The position numbers and the translations under genes were made by a program. Source: Carnegiea gigantea (taxonomy: Eukaryota > Streptophyta > Magnoliopsida > Caryophyllales > Cactaceae). From it: DNA of 64,000 bases. Below the pieces are notes generated by a model that saw only the letters and a program-made list of their open reading frames with translations, was not told where the DNA came from and did not search any database. The DNA lies in NCBI GenBank assembly GCA_029747015.1, contig JAKOGI010000055.1, forward strand, positions 124,001 through 188,000, in the 5' to 3' direction. Positions within the stretch are counted from its first letter, which is position 1. Every line of letters starts with the position of its first letter. Below, piece by piece: positions 45,580-56,221 of the stretch.

Positions 45580-46722
45580 TGATGTATATGTGGGTGGAAA
45601 GTGATCCAAATCAAACTCAAATCAAACTAAGCAAAAGGAAAAGAGAGAAAGATGGGAAAGATGAAGAATATCACCAAACAGGATAGAGATGGATAGTGCA
45701 AGACTTTGTATATGAGATAATCCTTCCGGAGCCACTCACACCTTGGTCTTGGGCTAATTCCCTTCGCTCTTCTGAGGAATCACTCCAAAGAAAAGAAGGA
45801 GAACCTAGAACACCACTTGAATTAGCCAAATTCAAGATATAGAACTAGGAATTTTTGGGACACAAATGAGAATCACTCTCAAAGGGGCTTGAATTACTCT
45901 TGAAAATGCCTTAGAAATCTGATCTACAATGCTCACACGCCCCCCTTTATATAGGCTCAGCAAAAGACAACAAAAGGACTCAAATAATTCCTAACAATTA
46001 AAACTAGTAAAATGAAAAGACTAAGATAAATGGAAAGACACATCATAAAAGGGGTGGGAGAGGTTACAAGGAATATTCTAGGATTTCTTAGCTGATTACA
46101 CCAATCTAGAAGGCTCCAAAACGTGCACAATGGCAGCCACACAATCACATGTAACCGAAGACTCTTCATATTCCCAGAATTAATCCTTGCAGCTACCTCA
46201 ACTTCAACAGAGCATAACTTCCCGAATACGCGGCCAAAGCACGCGTTCTTAGGCTTGATAGAAAGCCCTGGAAGTCTAGTTTTCAGAATGGGCTCATTTG
46301 CTCAATTTGGATAATCGGTTTAAAAGTTATGGCCCAAACAATGCACCTAACTCAGACTGGACTGGATCAGCATAACGTATGTTTGAGTGATATTTTGCCC
46401 AATCAAATGATGTCCAAATTAAACAAACTTGGGCTTATTTGAAAGATGAAATCTTAAGCTTAAAAAGCACATGGGCCCTCAAGTTGTGGGTCCACTTGAG
46501 CTTGTCCAAAAGTGGTCACAAAAAATCGGGTTCCGCAGGGATGAATTCGGCACCAAATTTCTAGCAAAGCTTAACCTCTTTTTAACCTCTCCATAGTGTC
46601 ATGAGTCTTTGAACTCACTTAAGAAGACCAAATAAGCACACTTCCAAGCATGATCTTCTTTGACCCTTTTCTTCTTTGAAATTGGACTTGAAAAAAAATG
46701 ATGCATATGGAAATATGCATCA
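45580..46722 (-). repeat. 3' LTR of element M
   Basis: Element orientation starts TGATGCATAT, four bases, ATATGCATCA; ends CACATATACATCA. TATA box (TATATAAAGGGG on the element strand) near 45944-45955. Confidence 0.92.
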
Positions 46723-47753
46723 TACTCCCCGGGTTGTTTTGAGTTTGTCCTCAAACTCAAAGGGTTGGCAAGCTTCTCAAGAAAGGGGTCGCGCTTACAA
46801 TATGGGAGCTTTTGGGGAAGGAGGTCACAGGGCATCACCTCTAGAGAGATATAGAAGAGGGTGAGGGGAGGATGATAAAACAGGTCATACCTGGTGAGGA
46901 GAAGAGGCGGAAGTGGAAAATCTTCTTTGGGGGCAAGGGTTTGGGAAGGATGAATGAGGGTTAAGGCTTGTCGGTCCTTTTGTGGTTTGAGGGGTTGGGA
47001 AGGTTGAGTGGGGGTTAAGGTGAATTCTTCTTGGGTCAAGAGTTGCTCAACTTCTTCAATAACCCCACATGCCTCTAACTCGGGTGCTTGGAGTTCGGTA
47101 GGGCGTACTTCTTGAATCAAGAGTTGTTCAAACTCATCAGCAACCCTACATGACTTTATCACTTCAAGGTCTTTAACTACATGCTCTTCAATTCTTGGGG
47201 TTATGCTCAAATTCACCTCATTATCTTCTTGGCACCCTTCTTGGGTGAATCGCTCAATTTCTTGCACAATCTCTTCTTGCTTCAACTCGGATCTTTGGGC
47301 CTCAAGTTCAAAGGTCTCTTCATCACCACAGTCACCAAAAACAAGAGGTAGGTCAACTAGGCCCAACCCTTTTCCTCCAAGGATCTCTTCATCTTTGTTG
47401 GAGTTAAATTTCTCAAAGGAAACAAATGGATGCTTGTGTAAGTAAGAGGTTGGAGCGAAAGTATCCATTAATTTACCTCTTAACTTAACCCATGTTGTGA
47501 TCTTACTTTTTCCTCTCTTCTTCCTCTTATACTTGTACTTTTCCCACCATTCAAGCGCATGGCCTCGGAGCTTCTTGATAACCACCTTAAACTTCTCTTG
47601 CTCGTCAATATTGTAGCGAGTGAAAACTTGATCCACTTTTGAAATCCAGTAAGGGAAATCTTCTTTTTGGCCACGAAACTTTGGAGTTTCAAGGATGACC
47701 ATCTCCTTTTCAATCAAAGCAATCTCTTTTCTCAAGTCCCCAAGAGAAATCAT
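46599..47753 (-). CDS. Gag-only protein of element M, intact 384 aa
   Basis: Starts MISLGDLRKE. A short N-terminal helix precedes a capsid-like block (FPYWISKVDQVFTRYNI; GHALEWWEKYKYKRKKRGKS; WVKLRGKLMDTFAPTSY) and a long acidic region rich in Glu/Gln (EEIVQEIERF, EVEQLLTQEE). The C-terminal block LLPQKLPYC, NPLSLRTNS and PGEYDAY is shared with O and R. The frame crosses the polypurine tract and 41 codons of the LTR. There is no CCHC knuckle. The block SLRTNSKQPGEYDA resembles the integrase tail [14 protein letters not shown] of E in position and sequence, so it may be a relic kept because it overlaps the polypurine tract. Confidence 0.8.
   Translation of the reverse strand: MISLGDLRKEIALIEKEMVILETPKFRGQKEDFPYWISKVDQVFTRYNIDEQEKFKVVIKKLRGHALEWWEKYKYKRKKRGKSKITTWVKLRGKLMDTFAPTSYLHKHPFVSFEKFNSNKDEEILGGKGLGLVDLPLVFGDCGDEETFELEAQRSELKQEEIVQEIERFTQEGCQEDNEVNLSITPRIEEHVVKDLEVIKSCRVADEFEQLLIQEVRPTELQAPELEACGVIEEVEQLLTQEEFTLTPTQPSQPLKPQKDRQALTLIHPSQTLAPKEDFPLPPLLLTRYDLFYHPPLTLFYISLEVMPCDLLPQKLPYCKRDPFLEKLANPLSLRTNSKQPGEYDAYFHMHHFFSSPISKKKRVKEDHAWKCAYLVFLSEFKDS
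46723..46733 (-). other. Polypurine tract of element M
   Basis: CCCGGGGAGTA on the element strand, next to the 3' LTR. Confidence 0.72.
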
Positions 47754-48050
47754 GATGGATGAATGCTTAAGGGTTCTTTGTGGGTTATGTGTTTAGGCTA
47801 GAAAAAGGCCGTTTTGGAGAAGAGGAGGGAGGGCACGATCGTGCAAGGGGGCACGGGCAGGCCGTGCTATGCTTCGACTTGAGGAAATGCAGAAAAGTAT
47901 AGTGGCACGGTCATGCTGGGTGGCACGGGGGCACCGTGCTGCTTCTCTGGTCTTCGAGACTGGGTTTGCCGGTTTGTGCCTTTTTTTTTTTTTTTGTGTT
48001 TTGGCTTTTTGGGATGTATTTGGGTGTGAAGTGGGTCACTTAAGAACCGT
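47754..48050 (-). other. Element M leader with GC-rich repeat units
   Basis: Two units with CACGATCGTGC / CACGGGCAGGCCGTGC (about 47831-47868) and CACGGTCATGC / CACGGGGGCACCGTGC (about 47904-47941), then a T run (47981-47995). Near-identical to the leaders of E and S although the coding regions are unrelated. Confidence 0.65.
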
Positions 48051-48063
48051 GGCTCTGATACCA
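48051..48063 (-). other. Primer binding site (tRNA-iMet) of element M
   Basis: TGGTATCAGAGCC on the minus strand, two bases from the 5' LTR. Confidence 0.93.
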
Positions 48064-48065
48064 AT

Positions 48066-49207
48066 TGATGTATGTGTGGGTGGAAAGTGATCCAAATCAA
48101 ACTCAAATCAAACTAAGCAAAATGAAAAGAGAGAAAGATGGGAAAGATGAAGAATATCACCAAACAGGATAGAGATGGTTAGTGCAAGACTTTGTGTATG
48201 AGATAATCCTTCCGGAGCCACTCACACCTTGGTCTTGGGCTAATTCCCTTCACTCTTCTGAGGAATCACTCCAAAGAAAAGAAGGAGAACCTAGAACACC
48301 ACTTGAGTTAGCCAAATTCAAGATATAGAACTAGGAATTTTTGGGACACAAATGAGAATCACTCTCAAAGGTGCTTGAATTACTCTTGAAAATGCCTTAG
48401 AAATCTGATCTACAATGCTCACACGCCCCCCCCTTATATAGGCTCAGCAAAAGACAACAAAAGGACTCAAATAACTCCTAACAATTAAAACTAGTAAAAT
48501 GAAAAGACTAAGATGAATGGAAAGACACATCATAAAAGGGGTGGGGAAGGTTACAAGGAATATTCTAGGATTTCTTAGCTGATTACACCAATCTAGAAGG
48601 CTCCAAAACGTGCACAATGTCAGCCACACAATCACATGTAACCGAAGACTCTTCATATTTCCAGAATTAATCCTTGCAACTGCCTCAACTTCAACAGAGC
48701 ATAACTTCCAGAATACGCGGCCAAATCACGCGTTCTTGGGCTTGTTAGAAAGCCCTGGAAGTTTATTTTCCAGAATGGGCTCATTTGCTCAATTTGGATA
48801 AGCGGTTTGAAAGTTATGGCCCAACCAATGCACCTATCTCAGACTGGACTGGATCAGCACAACGTATCTTTGAGTGATATTTTGCCCAATCAAATGATGT
48901 CCAAATTAAACAAACTTGGGCTTATTTGAAAGCTGAAATCTTAAACTTCAAAAGCACATGGCCCTCAAGTTGTGGGTCCACGTGAGCTTGTCCAAAAGTG
49001 GTCACAAAAATCGGGTTCCACAGGGATGAATTCGGCACCAAATTTCTAGCAAAGTTTAACCTCTTTTTGACCTCTCCATAGTGTCGTGAGTCTTTGAACT
49101 CACTTAATAAGACCAAATAGGCACATTTCCATGCATGATCTTCTTTGACCCTTTTCTTCTTTGAAATTGGACTTAAATAAAAATGATGCATATGAAAATA
49201 TGCATCA
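48066..49207 (-). repeat. 5' LTR of element M
   Basis: 1,142 bp; TATA box (TATATA, 48435-48440). Tail-peptide frame (LVPNSS ... FGQAHVDPQLEG) still readable near 48940-49060. Confidence 0.92.
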
Positions 49208-50354
49208 TCTTTGCTCTCAACTTTAATACTCTAACTTCTTGTTTTACAAAAGAGCAGCCAAGGCACTTATATAGCCTTGTGATTACATGAAAAGGGCTTT
49301 CCTTCTAGGCAAGGAAAGTCATTAAACTAATCCTATGCTTAATAATACACGGTTTAAACTAAAACATATCAAAGCGGAAAGTTTATATTACAAAGCACTT
49401 AATTTATCTTCCTAAGCCTTTTCCTTTGCATTAAGGAATGTAAATGACTCGATTTCCCAGCTAGGAAGGCAAGAGTGCACGGCTAGCCACCTCAAAAGGA
49501 CTGAAAAATGCATGTGTGCCATGTCATGCTTGAGTGGTCGAATGAGAGCTTGCAAAATGGTGGCGTTTCACTTGCTCCACGTGTCTCTCTCACAAGTTGC
49601 TGAGTGGTGTTTCATCAAGCAGCTCAAAAAGACCTAGTTGGCAGTCTTCCACCTTAAGCAAACCCCTTGAAGGAGGAAAACTACTAGGCTAAGTAACCGG
49701 GTGTCAGTCATCCGGTTTCTGCCTCAACTTGCAACGCATGCTTGACACTTCAAATGATGGCTAATTGCTACGTTTCTTATATGGTTGGAAACCTCAAGAT
49801 GTCTAGTTTACCCTCCTTTTTGAATCATAGCAATTGGACGTCATTTTCCCCTTGAATCAGCCTGATTCCCAAAACCGTGCAGATTGGACTCCAAAACAGC
49901 ACAGGTTTACTAATTAGCCTAATTCACTAACCAATTGAACTCCAAATCTGGTAATTCCAATTGGAAATGAAAGCTAAGATCTTAAGCTTTTCAGGGATAC
50001 AAAAATTGGACACTTAAACGTCATGGAAGATTAAGAAATATAATCTCCAAAACCGGGTAAAATCTGGATGTAAACTGTCTTCAAGGCAGTTTGGTTTAAA
50101 CATAGATTTTGGATGACCAAATGAACTCCAATGAGGCTGAAACTTGTTTTATTAGAAATATAACATCCTAGGGTTTATGAGAACACCAAAATCAAGGACT
50201 TAAGTCACCCCAAAATTAGGTGGCCATAACCAGATTTCACAGTTAAGTGCAATCTGATCTGGCAGCATGGTGTATTTTGATGTCTAGGCTTGTTTTTGAT
50301 TTTTTGGTTCTTGCCTAAACATTCTAGAAGTGAGGGATGACCACCAGAACTCCA

Positions 50355-51878
50355 TCATTCTCCCCTTGTTGAGAAGAATTTGTCCTCAAATTCACCAAGG
50401 ACGTACCGCCCAAAAGCAAACAAAGGTGAACTAGGCTGAAAAAGGATCAACTCTTCAAATAAGCTTGGTTTAAACTTTGCTTCTGTATTCCTCGCATCAG
50501 CCATGTGAAACTTAAGTGGGTGTTGAAATGAATGGATGGGGGGTGGGTTTGGATTTTACTTTGGGGGAGTAAATTGAGCAAGTTTAGGACCTGAGCATGT
50601 GAGATCCTGGATAGATGTGAATGGAATGATTTTGTGGGGAAAGGATGGGATATGGTCTTGCTGCTTTGGAATGAATAACATACAAACATGAATATTCGTA
50701 TGTCGTTCATGCTCTTCTTTATGAAAATTTGGAGACATCTTCTCCAAGAGTAGCATTTCGCCTTTATCAGCAGTGATCTCAATTTCTTCAAGGTCTTCTT
50801 CTTGAGTTTCTTCCTCCTTTTCTTCCTTTCCAATTGCCTCCCACTCAGCTAGAGTAATGCTTCTTTGATTGACACAATCAGCGGCTATGTGTCCAAATCC
50901 TTGGCACTTAAAACATCGGGAAGTGCCATGCTTGGGTTTAAGTTACGGGGGTAGGCTTTGTAGTGGTGTTTGGTTCTTTTGTGGAGTAGGAAGTGGGGGG
51001 GCCATGGATTTAGGGACAAGGTTTGGGCTCCCCTTGTTGAATGGTTGTTCTTGAGGAAGGAATGTGGGAATTTCTTCACGGGTATGAAATCGAGACCTTC
51101 TTTGTTGTTCCACTTTGTGAGCTAGGACACAGATCTCATCAAAAGTGGCAAAGGCTTGCAATTCAACCACGTTGGCTATCCTAGGATCAAGCCCTCCTAG
51201 GTAACGAACCATGGTTTGCTCTTCAGGCTCATGAATGTCACATTTGATCATGAGTTTCTCAAACTCACGAGTGTATTCTTCAACACTCATCTTGCCTTGA
51301 TTCAAATGGTGAAAGAGCATGTATTGATCTTGGACATACGTGGAAGGCAAAAACCGTGCCTTCATCTTGGCTTTCTTCTTGTCCCAAGTAGCAATCTTAC
51401 TATTCCTCTCCCTAGTTCTCTTAGCATTAAGGTTTGTCCACCACAAGGAGGCATATTTCCTTAGTCTAAGAGCAACTATCTTGACTTTCTTATCCTTTGG
51501 AATCTCCTTAAACTCAAAGATACGTTCCACTGTTTGTAATCATTCAATGAACTCATCAGGATCTAACTTACCTTCAAACTCAGGAATTTCAACCTTGAAT
51601 TCATTAGAGTTGAAAGTAGGCCGTGTTCTTCTTTGTATTCTTTTGAATGGCACTTCCTCTTCAGATAACGCATTGCTAGCTTCCTCTTCATAGCTATAAT
51701 CTGTTCCAATTCGAATGCTTGGTGATTCTTGAAGTTTCTGCTTTTGTTTCATGTGGTTTCCAAGTTGTTTCCTCAAGTACTCATTTCGAACCTTAAGTTC
51801 TTGATTACTCACACTTAGTTCTTGCATTTGCTTGGAAAGAACCTCAAGTCTTTCTTTCACAGACATGCTAGCACTCAT
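50355..51878 (-). pseudogene. Element N gag, three nonsense codons
   Basis: Collinear with F Gag: start Met 51878 (MSASMSVKER), coiled coil, capsid (FEGKLDPDEFIE), CCHC knuckle near 50885-50930, and the same novel C-terminal region. Stops at 51540-51542 (TGA, Trp position in F), 50943-50945 (TAA, Gln position) and 50556-50558 (TAA, Gln position), all explained by C-to-T or G-to-A changes. No indels were noticed. Confidence 0.84.
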
Positions 51879-51976
51879 TGTGATCGCAGGAAGGAACGGT
51901 TTATGCTTGACTGTGTTTAAAATGATGTCAAAGATAGGCTGGGAATGGCGTGGGGTTCAGGCCAAGTTCTGAACTT

Positions 51977-51988
51977 GCTCTGATACCA
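51977..51988 (-). other. Primer binding site (tRNA-iMet) of element N
   Basis: TGGTATCAGAGC on the minus strand, four bases from the 5' LTR edge at 51993. Confidence 0.92.
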
Positions 51989-51992
51989 AAAA

Positions 51993-53722
51993 TGATGTAA
52001 GTCTCAAGGGAAAGAAGCAACCCAAGTTAACTCACGTCAAAGGATGCTAGAAAGCAACAAACACTCACGGCCAGGGGTGGCACGGTCGTGCTTGAAGGCA
52101 CGGGGGAACTGTGCCAACTTGCTGCCTAGTTGGCCCGGGAAGTTCCTTCTTCACGATTTGAGGTAGCTTTGAGGATTAATGGAAGTTTGAAGCAATTAGC
52201 CTTGTCATGGTCTTGATTTTGTGTGGGATTGAGTAAACAAAGGAGTAAAGGAAGTGAGGAAAGAAATGAGGATTCATAAACACTAAGAAGATCAAAGGGG
52301 GCTCACGGTTTGAGAGGAGAGAAACCAAGAGCTAGCTTAAGAACTTCAAGTGTGTTTAATGAATTTTGGATAGTTCTAAGCTAGATGATTAGATAAGATA
52401 CACTACTAATCACTTAACTTAGGGCCCTTAATCTTGGATTAGGATAAGATACACCACCTAATCAAAGATCAAGACTCACTTGGTCACCACCTTAATCGGC
52501 CAAAATTAAGGATAAGCAAGTTAAGTGTTTAAGAAATCACAAGACACAAAGTCTTTGCTCTCAACTTTAATACTCAAAACTTGTTGTTTTACAAAAGAGC
52601 ACCCAAGGCACTTATATAGCCTTGTGATTACATGAAAAGGGCTTTCCTTCTAGGCAAGGAAAGTCATTAAACTAATCCTATGCTTAGTAATGCACGGTTT
52701 AAGCTAAAACACACATAAGTTGAAGGTTTATATTACAAAGCACTTAATTTATCTTCCTAAGCCTTTTCCTTTGCATTAAGGAATGTAAATGACTCAATTT
52801 CCCAGCTAGGAAGGCAAGAGTGCACGGCTAGCCACCTCAAAAGGACTGAAAAAATGCATGTGTGCCATGTCATGCTTGAGTGGTCGAATGAAAGCTTGCA
52901 AGATGGTGGTGTTTCACTTATCCCACGTGGTGTTTCACTTATCCCACGTGTCTCTCCCACAAGTAGCTGAGTGGTATTTCATCAAGCAGCTCAAAATGAC
53001 CTAGTTGGCAGTCTTCCACCTTAAGCAAACCCATCTAGGAGGGAAATCCACCTTGCTAAGCAACTGGGTATCTTGGTGCCCGTTTCTGCCGTGACTTGTG
53101 GTTCATGGTTGACACCTCAAATGCTGAGTAATCTTGGATTTCCTTACATGGAAGGAAACCTCAGGATGTCTAGTTTACCCTAGTTTTTGAATCATAGCAT
53201 TTGGACGTCGTTTACCCCTTGAATGAGTGATTCCCTAAACCGTGCAGATTAGACTCCAAAACAGCACAGGTTTACTAATTAGCTTAATTCACTAACCAAT
53301 TGAACTCCAAATCTGGTAATTCCAATTGGAAATGAAAGCTAAGATCTTAAGCTTTTCAGGGATGCAAAAATTAGACACTTAAACCTCATGGAAGATTAAG
53401 AAATATAATCTCCAAAACTGGGTAAAATCTGGATGTAAACTGTCTTGAGGGTAGTTTGATTTAAACATAGATTTTGGATGACCAAATGAACTCCAATGAG
53501 GCTGAAACTTGTTTTATTAGAAACCTAACATCCTAGGGTTTGTGAGAACACCAAAATCAAGGACTTAAATCACCCCAAAATTAGGTGACCATAACTAGAT
53601 TTGACAGTTAAGTGTAATCTGACCTGGCAGCATGGTGTATTTTGATGTCTAGGCTTGTTTTTTATTTTTTGGTTCTTGCCTAAGCATTCTGGAAGTGAGG
53701 GATGACTACCAGAACTCCATCA
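51993..53722 (-). repeat. 5' LTR of element N
   Basis: 1,730 bp. TATA-like GGCTATATAAG near 52612-52622; CACGGTCGTGC near 52081. Contains a 21-bp tandem repeat (52908-52949, unit GGTGTTTCACTTATCCCACGT without its last base). Confidence 0.88.
52908..52949. repeat. 21-bp tandem duplication in N 5' LTR
   Basis: Two adjacent perfect copies; a single copy occurs in the related LTRs of F and N. Confidence 0.8.
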
Positions 53723-53736
53723 AGACTCAACATAAA
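53723..53736 (-). repeat. 14-bp snippet of the G 5' LTR with displaced TSD
   Basis: AGACTCAACATAAA, the reverse complement of TTTATGTTGAGTCT. This is exactly the LTR sequence that should follow the break of the G LTR at 16522 (compare 43468-43480 in O). Its last five bases are the inverted copy of the TTTAT duplication. Confidence 0.75.
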
Positions 53737-55133
53737 TGATGGAGACCTACCTAGCCAAGACCTAGCTCCAGATGAGACAAGTCCAAGTCGGCCAAGAACA
53801 AGGTCCCAAACCAAGAAGATGGCTCACCTTTGGCAAGAAGCTGAGACTAGCACAACCGGCCTGCACAAGCCCGGTTTTGTGCATCTGATTTCTTAAGCCA
53901 TTTCATGGCTTAAGGCCAATATTTTTGCATTTTTGGAATCCTCAGGAAGTTAACTTTCAAGTCCAAGCATTGAATTCAAGTCATGCTACAAGAGGATGAA
54001 AGATCAAAGGCAGTTTTCCCAATCGGCCAGAATTAGTCCAATTCTGTACGGTTAAAAGTTTGCATTCGATTACCTTACTTAATCCATGTTTAGCCTTGAT
54101 TTCTTAAATGAGGGGGTTTATTTACACCTTAAACTTTCTCCCCCACGTTTAAAACCCAAGCCATATCCTTTTTTGCTTTGGGTAAACTTGGCCTGAAAAC
54201 CGAGTGTAAAACTGCCCATTGCACACGGTTTGGAGGCACGGCTGAGCAAACCTTTTCCGGTGGGTTTCCTTGCTATCAACTGAGTTGGCACACCTCCCAA
54301 GGCTGGGCACACACCTCAAGGCAATCATCATCAGCTGCAACCTTGGAAAGAACGGCCAATGAGAAGGAAGAGACAAGGAAAGATGTCCCTTGAACACCAT
54401 TGGTCAGCCGCAAAGGGGATTGCCACTTTTCGGCTACTCACATGGCCACTTGCTGCCTTTGAATGCTGATTAAGCTTAGGGACTAGTTGATTATGTTGTA
54501 ATGATCATTTGCCTTGTTTTCCTTGAAGGTTTAAGTGTGTTTTGATTAGTCTTAGGCATGCTTGAAGCCATTTAGCTCTAACCGTGGCAATTAGAGCTAG
54601 TTAATACCTTTCCCTCCTAGGAAGGAAAAGAGAGGTGCTTGCTAGCTTGCTTAGCTTGATCATTTTGCTGCTTATGTAAGGCCTTTCACGGCCAAAGGAA
54701 AGAGAGACTTCAGTTTTTAGTAAAAGAAAATCATAGAGAGCTTGTGAGCTTTCTCTTCAAAAACTCTTGCTTGCTTATCTTAGTTTAGGCCAAACTAAGT
54801 GGTGTTCAAGTGAGTCTTAATCTTGATTGAGTGGTGATTCTGTATCTTGATCAAGCTTAAGGGCCCTAAACTCAAAGATTAGTGGTGTTTCTGTATCTAA
54901 TCCTCGAGTTTAGTTCTATCCTAATTCACTTGATTAACTTGAATCTTCAAGTTGATCTTCTGTGTTCTTCGTGTTCTTCATTTATCATCTTCAATACTTG
55001 AATGATCTTCAAGTCATTCCATTAAACCACCTACCATACTTCCATTTCCCCCTTTCAAAACTACTCCTTCTACCTTTCCCCTCATAGAATCAAGTCCGAA
55101 CAAAGCTCATTGCATTAGAATAGGCTTTGCTCT
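53737..55133 (+). repeat. Element Q: D-family LTR, truncated by R
   Basis: Plus orientation, starts TGATGGAGACCTACCTAGCC, nearly identical to the D LTRs for about 1.4 kb, then cut at GGCTTTGCTCT by the LTR of R. Encodes the same CR-like tail (RPRTRSQTKKMAHLWQ) near 53790-53840. No polypurine tract precedes it, so it is a 5' LTR or solo LTR; its continuation is expected beyond the right edge. Confidence 0.86.
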
Positions 55134-56221
55134 TGATGTATATGTGGGTGGTGAGTGAACCAAATCAAACTCAAATAAACCCAAATAAGAATTGAACCAA
55201 AGTAAAGAGAAAATGGAAGGTTGATTGAGGTGGAATGAAAATAATAGCAAAACAGAACAAAGGATAAACAAGACCTTGCACTTGAGATAATCCTTCGCGG
55301 AGCCACTCAAGGACTTGATCTTGGGCAAATCCTCTCGTCTTCACCAAGGAATCACTCCAATTGGAAAAGAAAAGAGAACCTAGAACACCACTTGAACTTG
55401 CCAAAATTCAAGATATAGAACTAGGGATTTGGAACACTTTTGAGAATCACACTCAAAGGTAATTATATTTCACTTGGGAAAGCTTACAACTCTGAATTCA
55501 AATGTAACTACATAACCCACCTATTTATAGGCTAAACAAAGATAACCAAAAGACTTAAAAACTCCTAGCAATTAAAACTAGAAAATTGAAAAGACTTAGG
55601 AAAAATAAAAAGACACAACTTAAAGGAATGGGGGAGGTTACAATGAACATTCTAGACTTCCTATCAGCTGAAGAAATCCATCCAAGTCGTGCATGATGTC
55701 ATCCACATGATGTCATGTAACCAAAGTCTCTTCATTTGCCCAGCATTTAATCCATGCAGCAGCCTTCACTTCAACTGAGCATAACTCTCAGCACACACGT
55801 CCAAATCAGGTGATTCTGGGCTTGTTGGAAAGCCCTGGAAATCTATTTTCCAGAATGGGCTCATTTGCTCAATTTGGATAAGTAGATCAAAAGTTATGGT
55901 CCGAACATTACACCTATATCGGAACTGGACTGGAGCAGGACATGTCTTCTTTGAGTAATATTTAGCCCAACCAAACGACGTCCAAATTAAACATAATTGG
56001 GCTTGTTTGAAAGCTGAGATCTTAAAATTCAAAACCATGTGGCCCCTCAAGTTGTGGGTCCACTTGAGCTAGTCCAAAAAATTACCTTCCGACGGGATGA
56101 ATCGGGCACCAATTCTTCCGGAAGGAATATGAGTCTTATCCAGATTTTCGCCACTTGCTTGACTTCTTCATTGTGTCTAAAGTCCTTAAACTCACATAAT
56201 AAGAGAAAATATGAGAGTTCC

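Larger units (their letters stand above)
45580..49207 (-). mobile_element. Element M: complete short gag-only retrotransposon nested in N
   Basis: 3,628 bp, perfect TSD TCTTT (45575-45579 and 49208-49212), LTRs of 1,143 and 1,142 bp, primer binding site, polypurine tract and one intact gag-like frame. Internal region only about 1.3 kb. Belongs with G/O and R by its LTR hairpin start and C-terminal protein block. No zinc knuckle and no pol. Confidence 0.93.
44691..50357 (-). repeat. 3' LTR of element N, interrupted by M
   Basis: LTR sequence at 44691-45579 and 49213-50357 (M plus one TSD copy removed: about 2,034 bp). It is longer than its partner because of a 325-bp tandem duplication. Contains GCACGGTCGTGC-type motifs (about 44780 and 45103). 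Confidence 0.87.
44691..53722 (-). mobile_element. Element N: gag-only LTR retrotransposon (F family), hosts M
   Basis: Minus-strand element with LTRs 44691-50357 (split by M) and 51993-53722, primer binding site, and a gag frame of the same layout as F without any pol. Without M about 5.4 kb. Flanks do not match (GGAAG from P on the left, AGACT from a G-type LTR on the right), so this copy is probably a recombinant of two insertions. Confidence 0.88.

Noticed and set aside
53723..53736. Read first as continuation of the RNase H scrap P (TACTCAACATA-like)
   Set aside because: It matches the G/O LTR without mismatch and continues it exactly from the D insertion point, a better explanation than an imperfect RNase H match.
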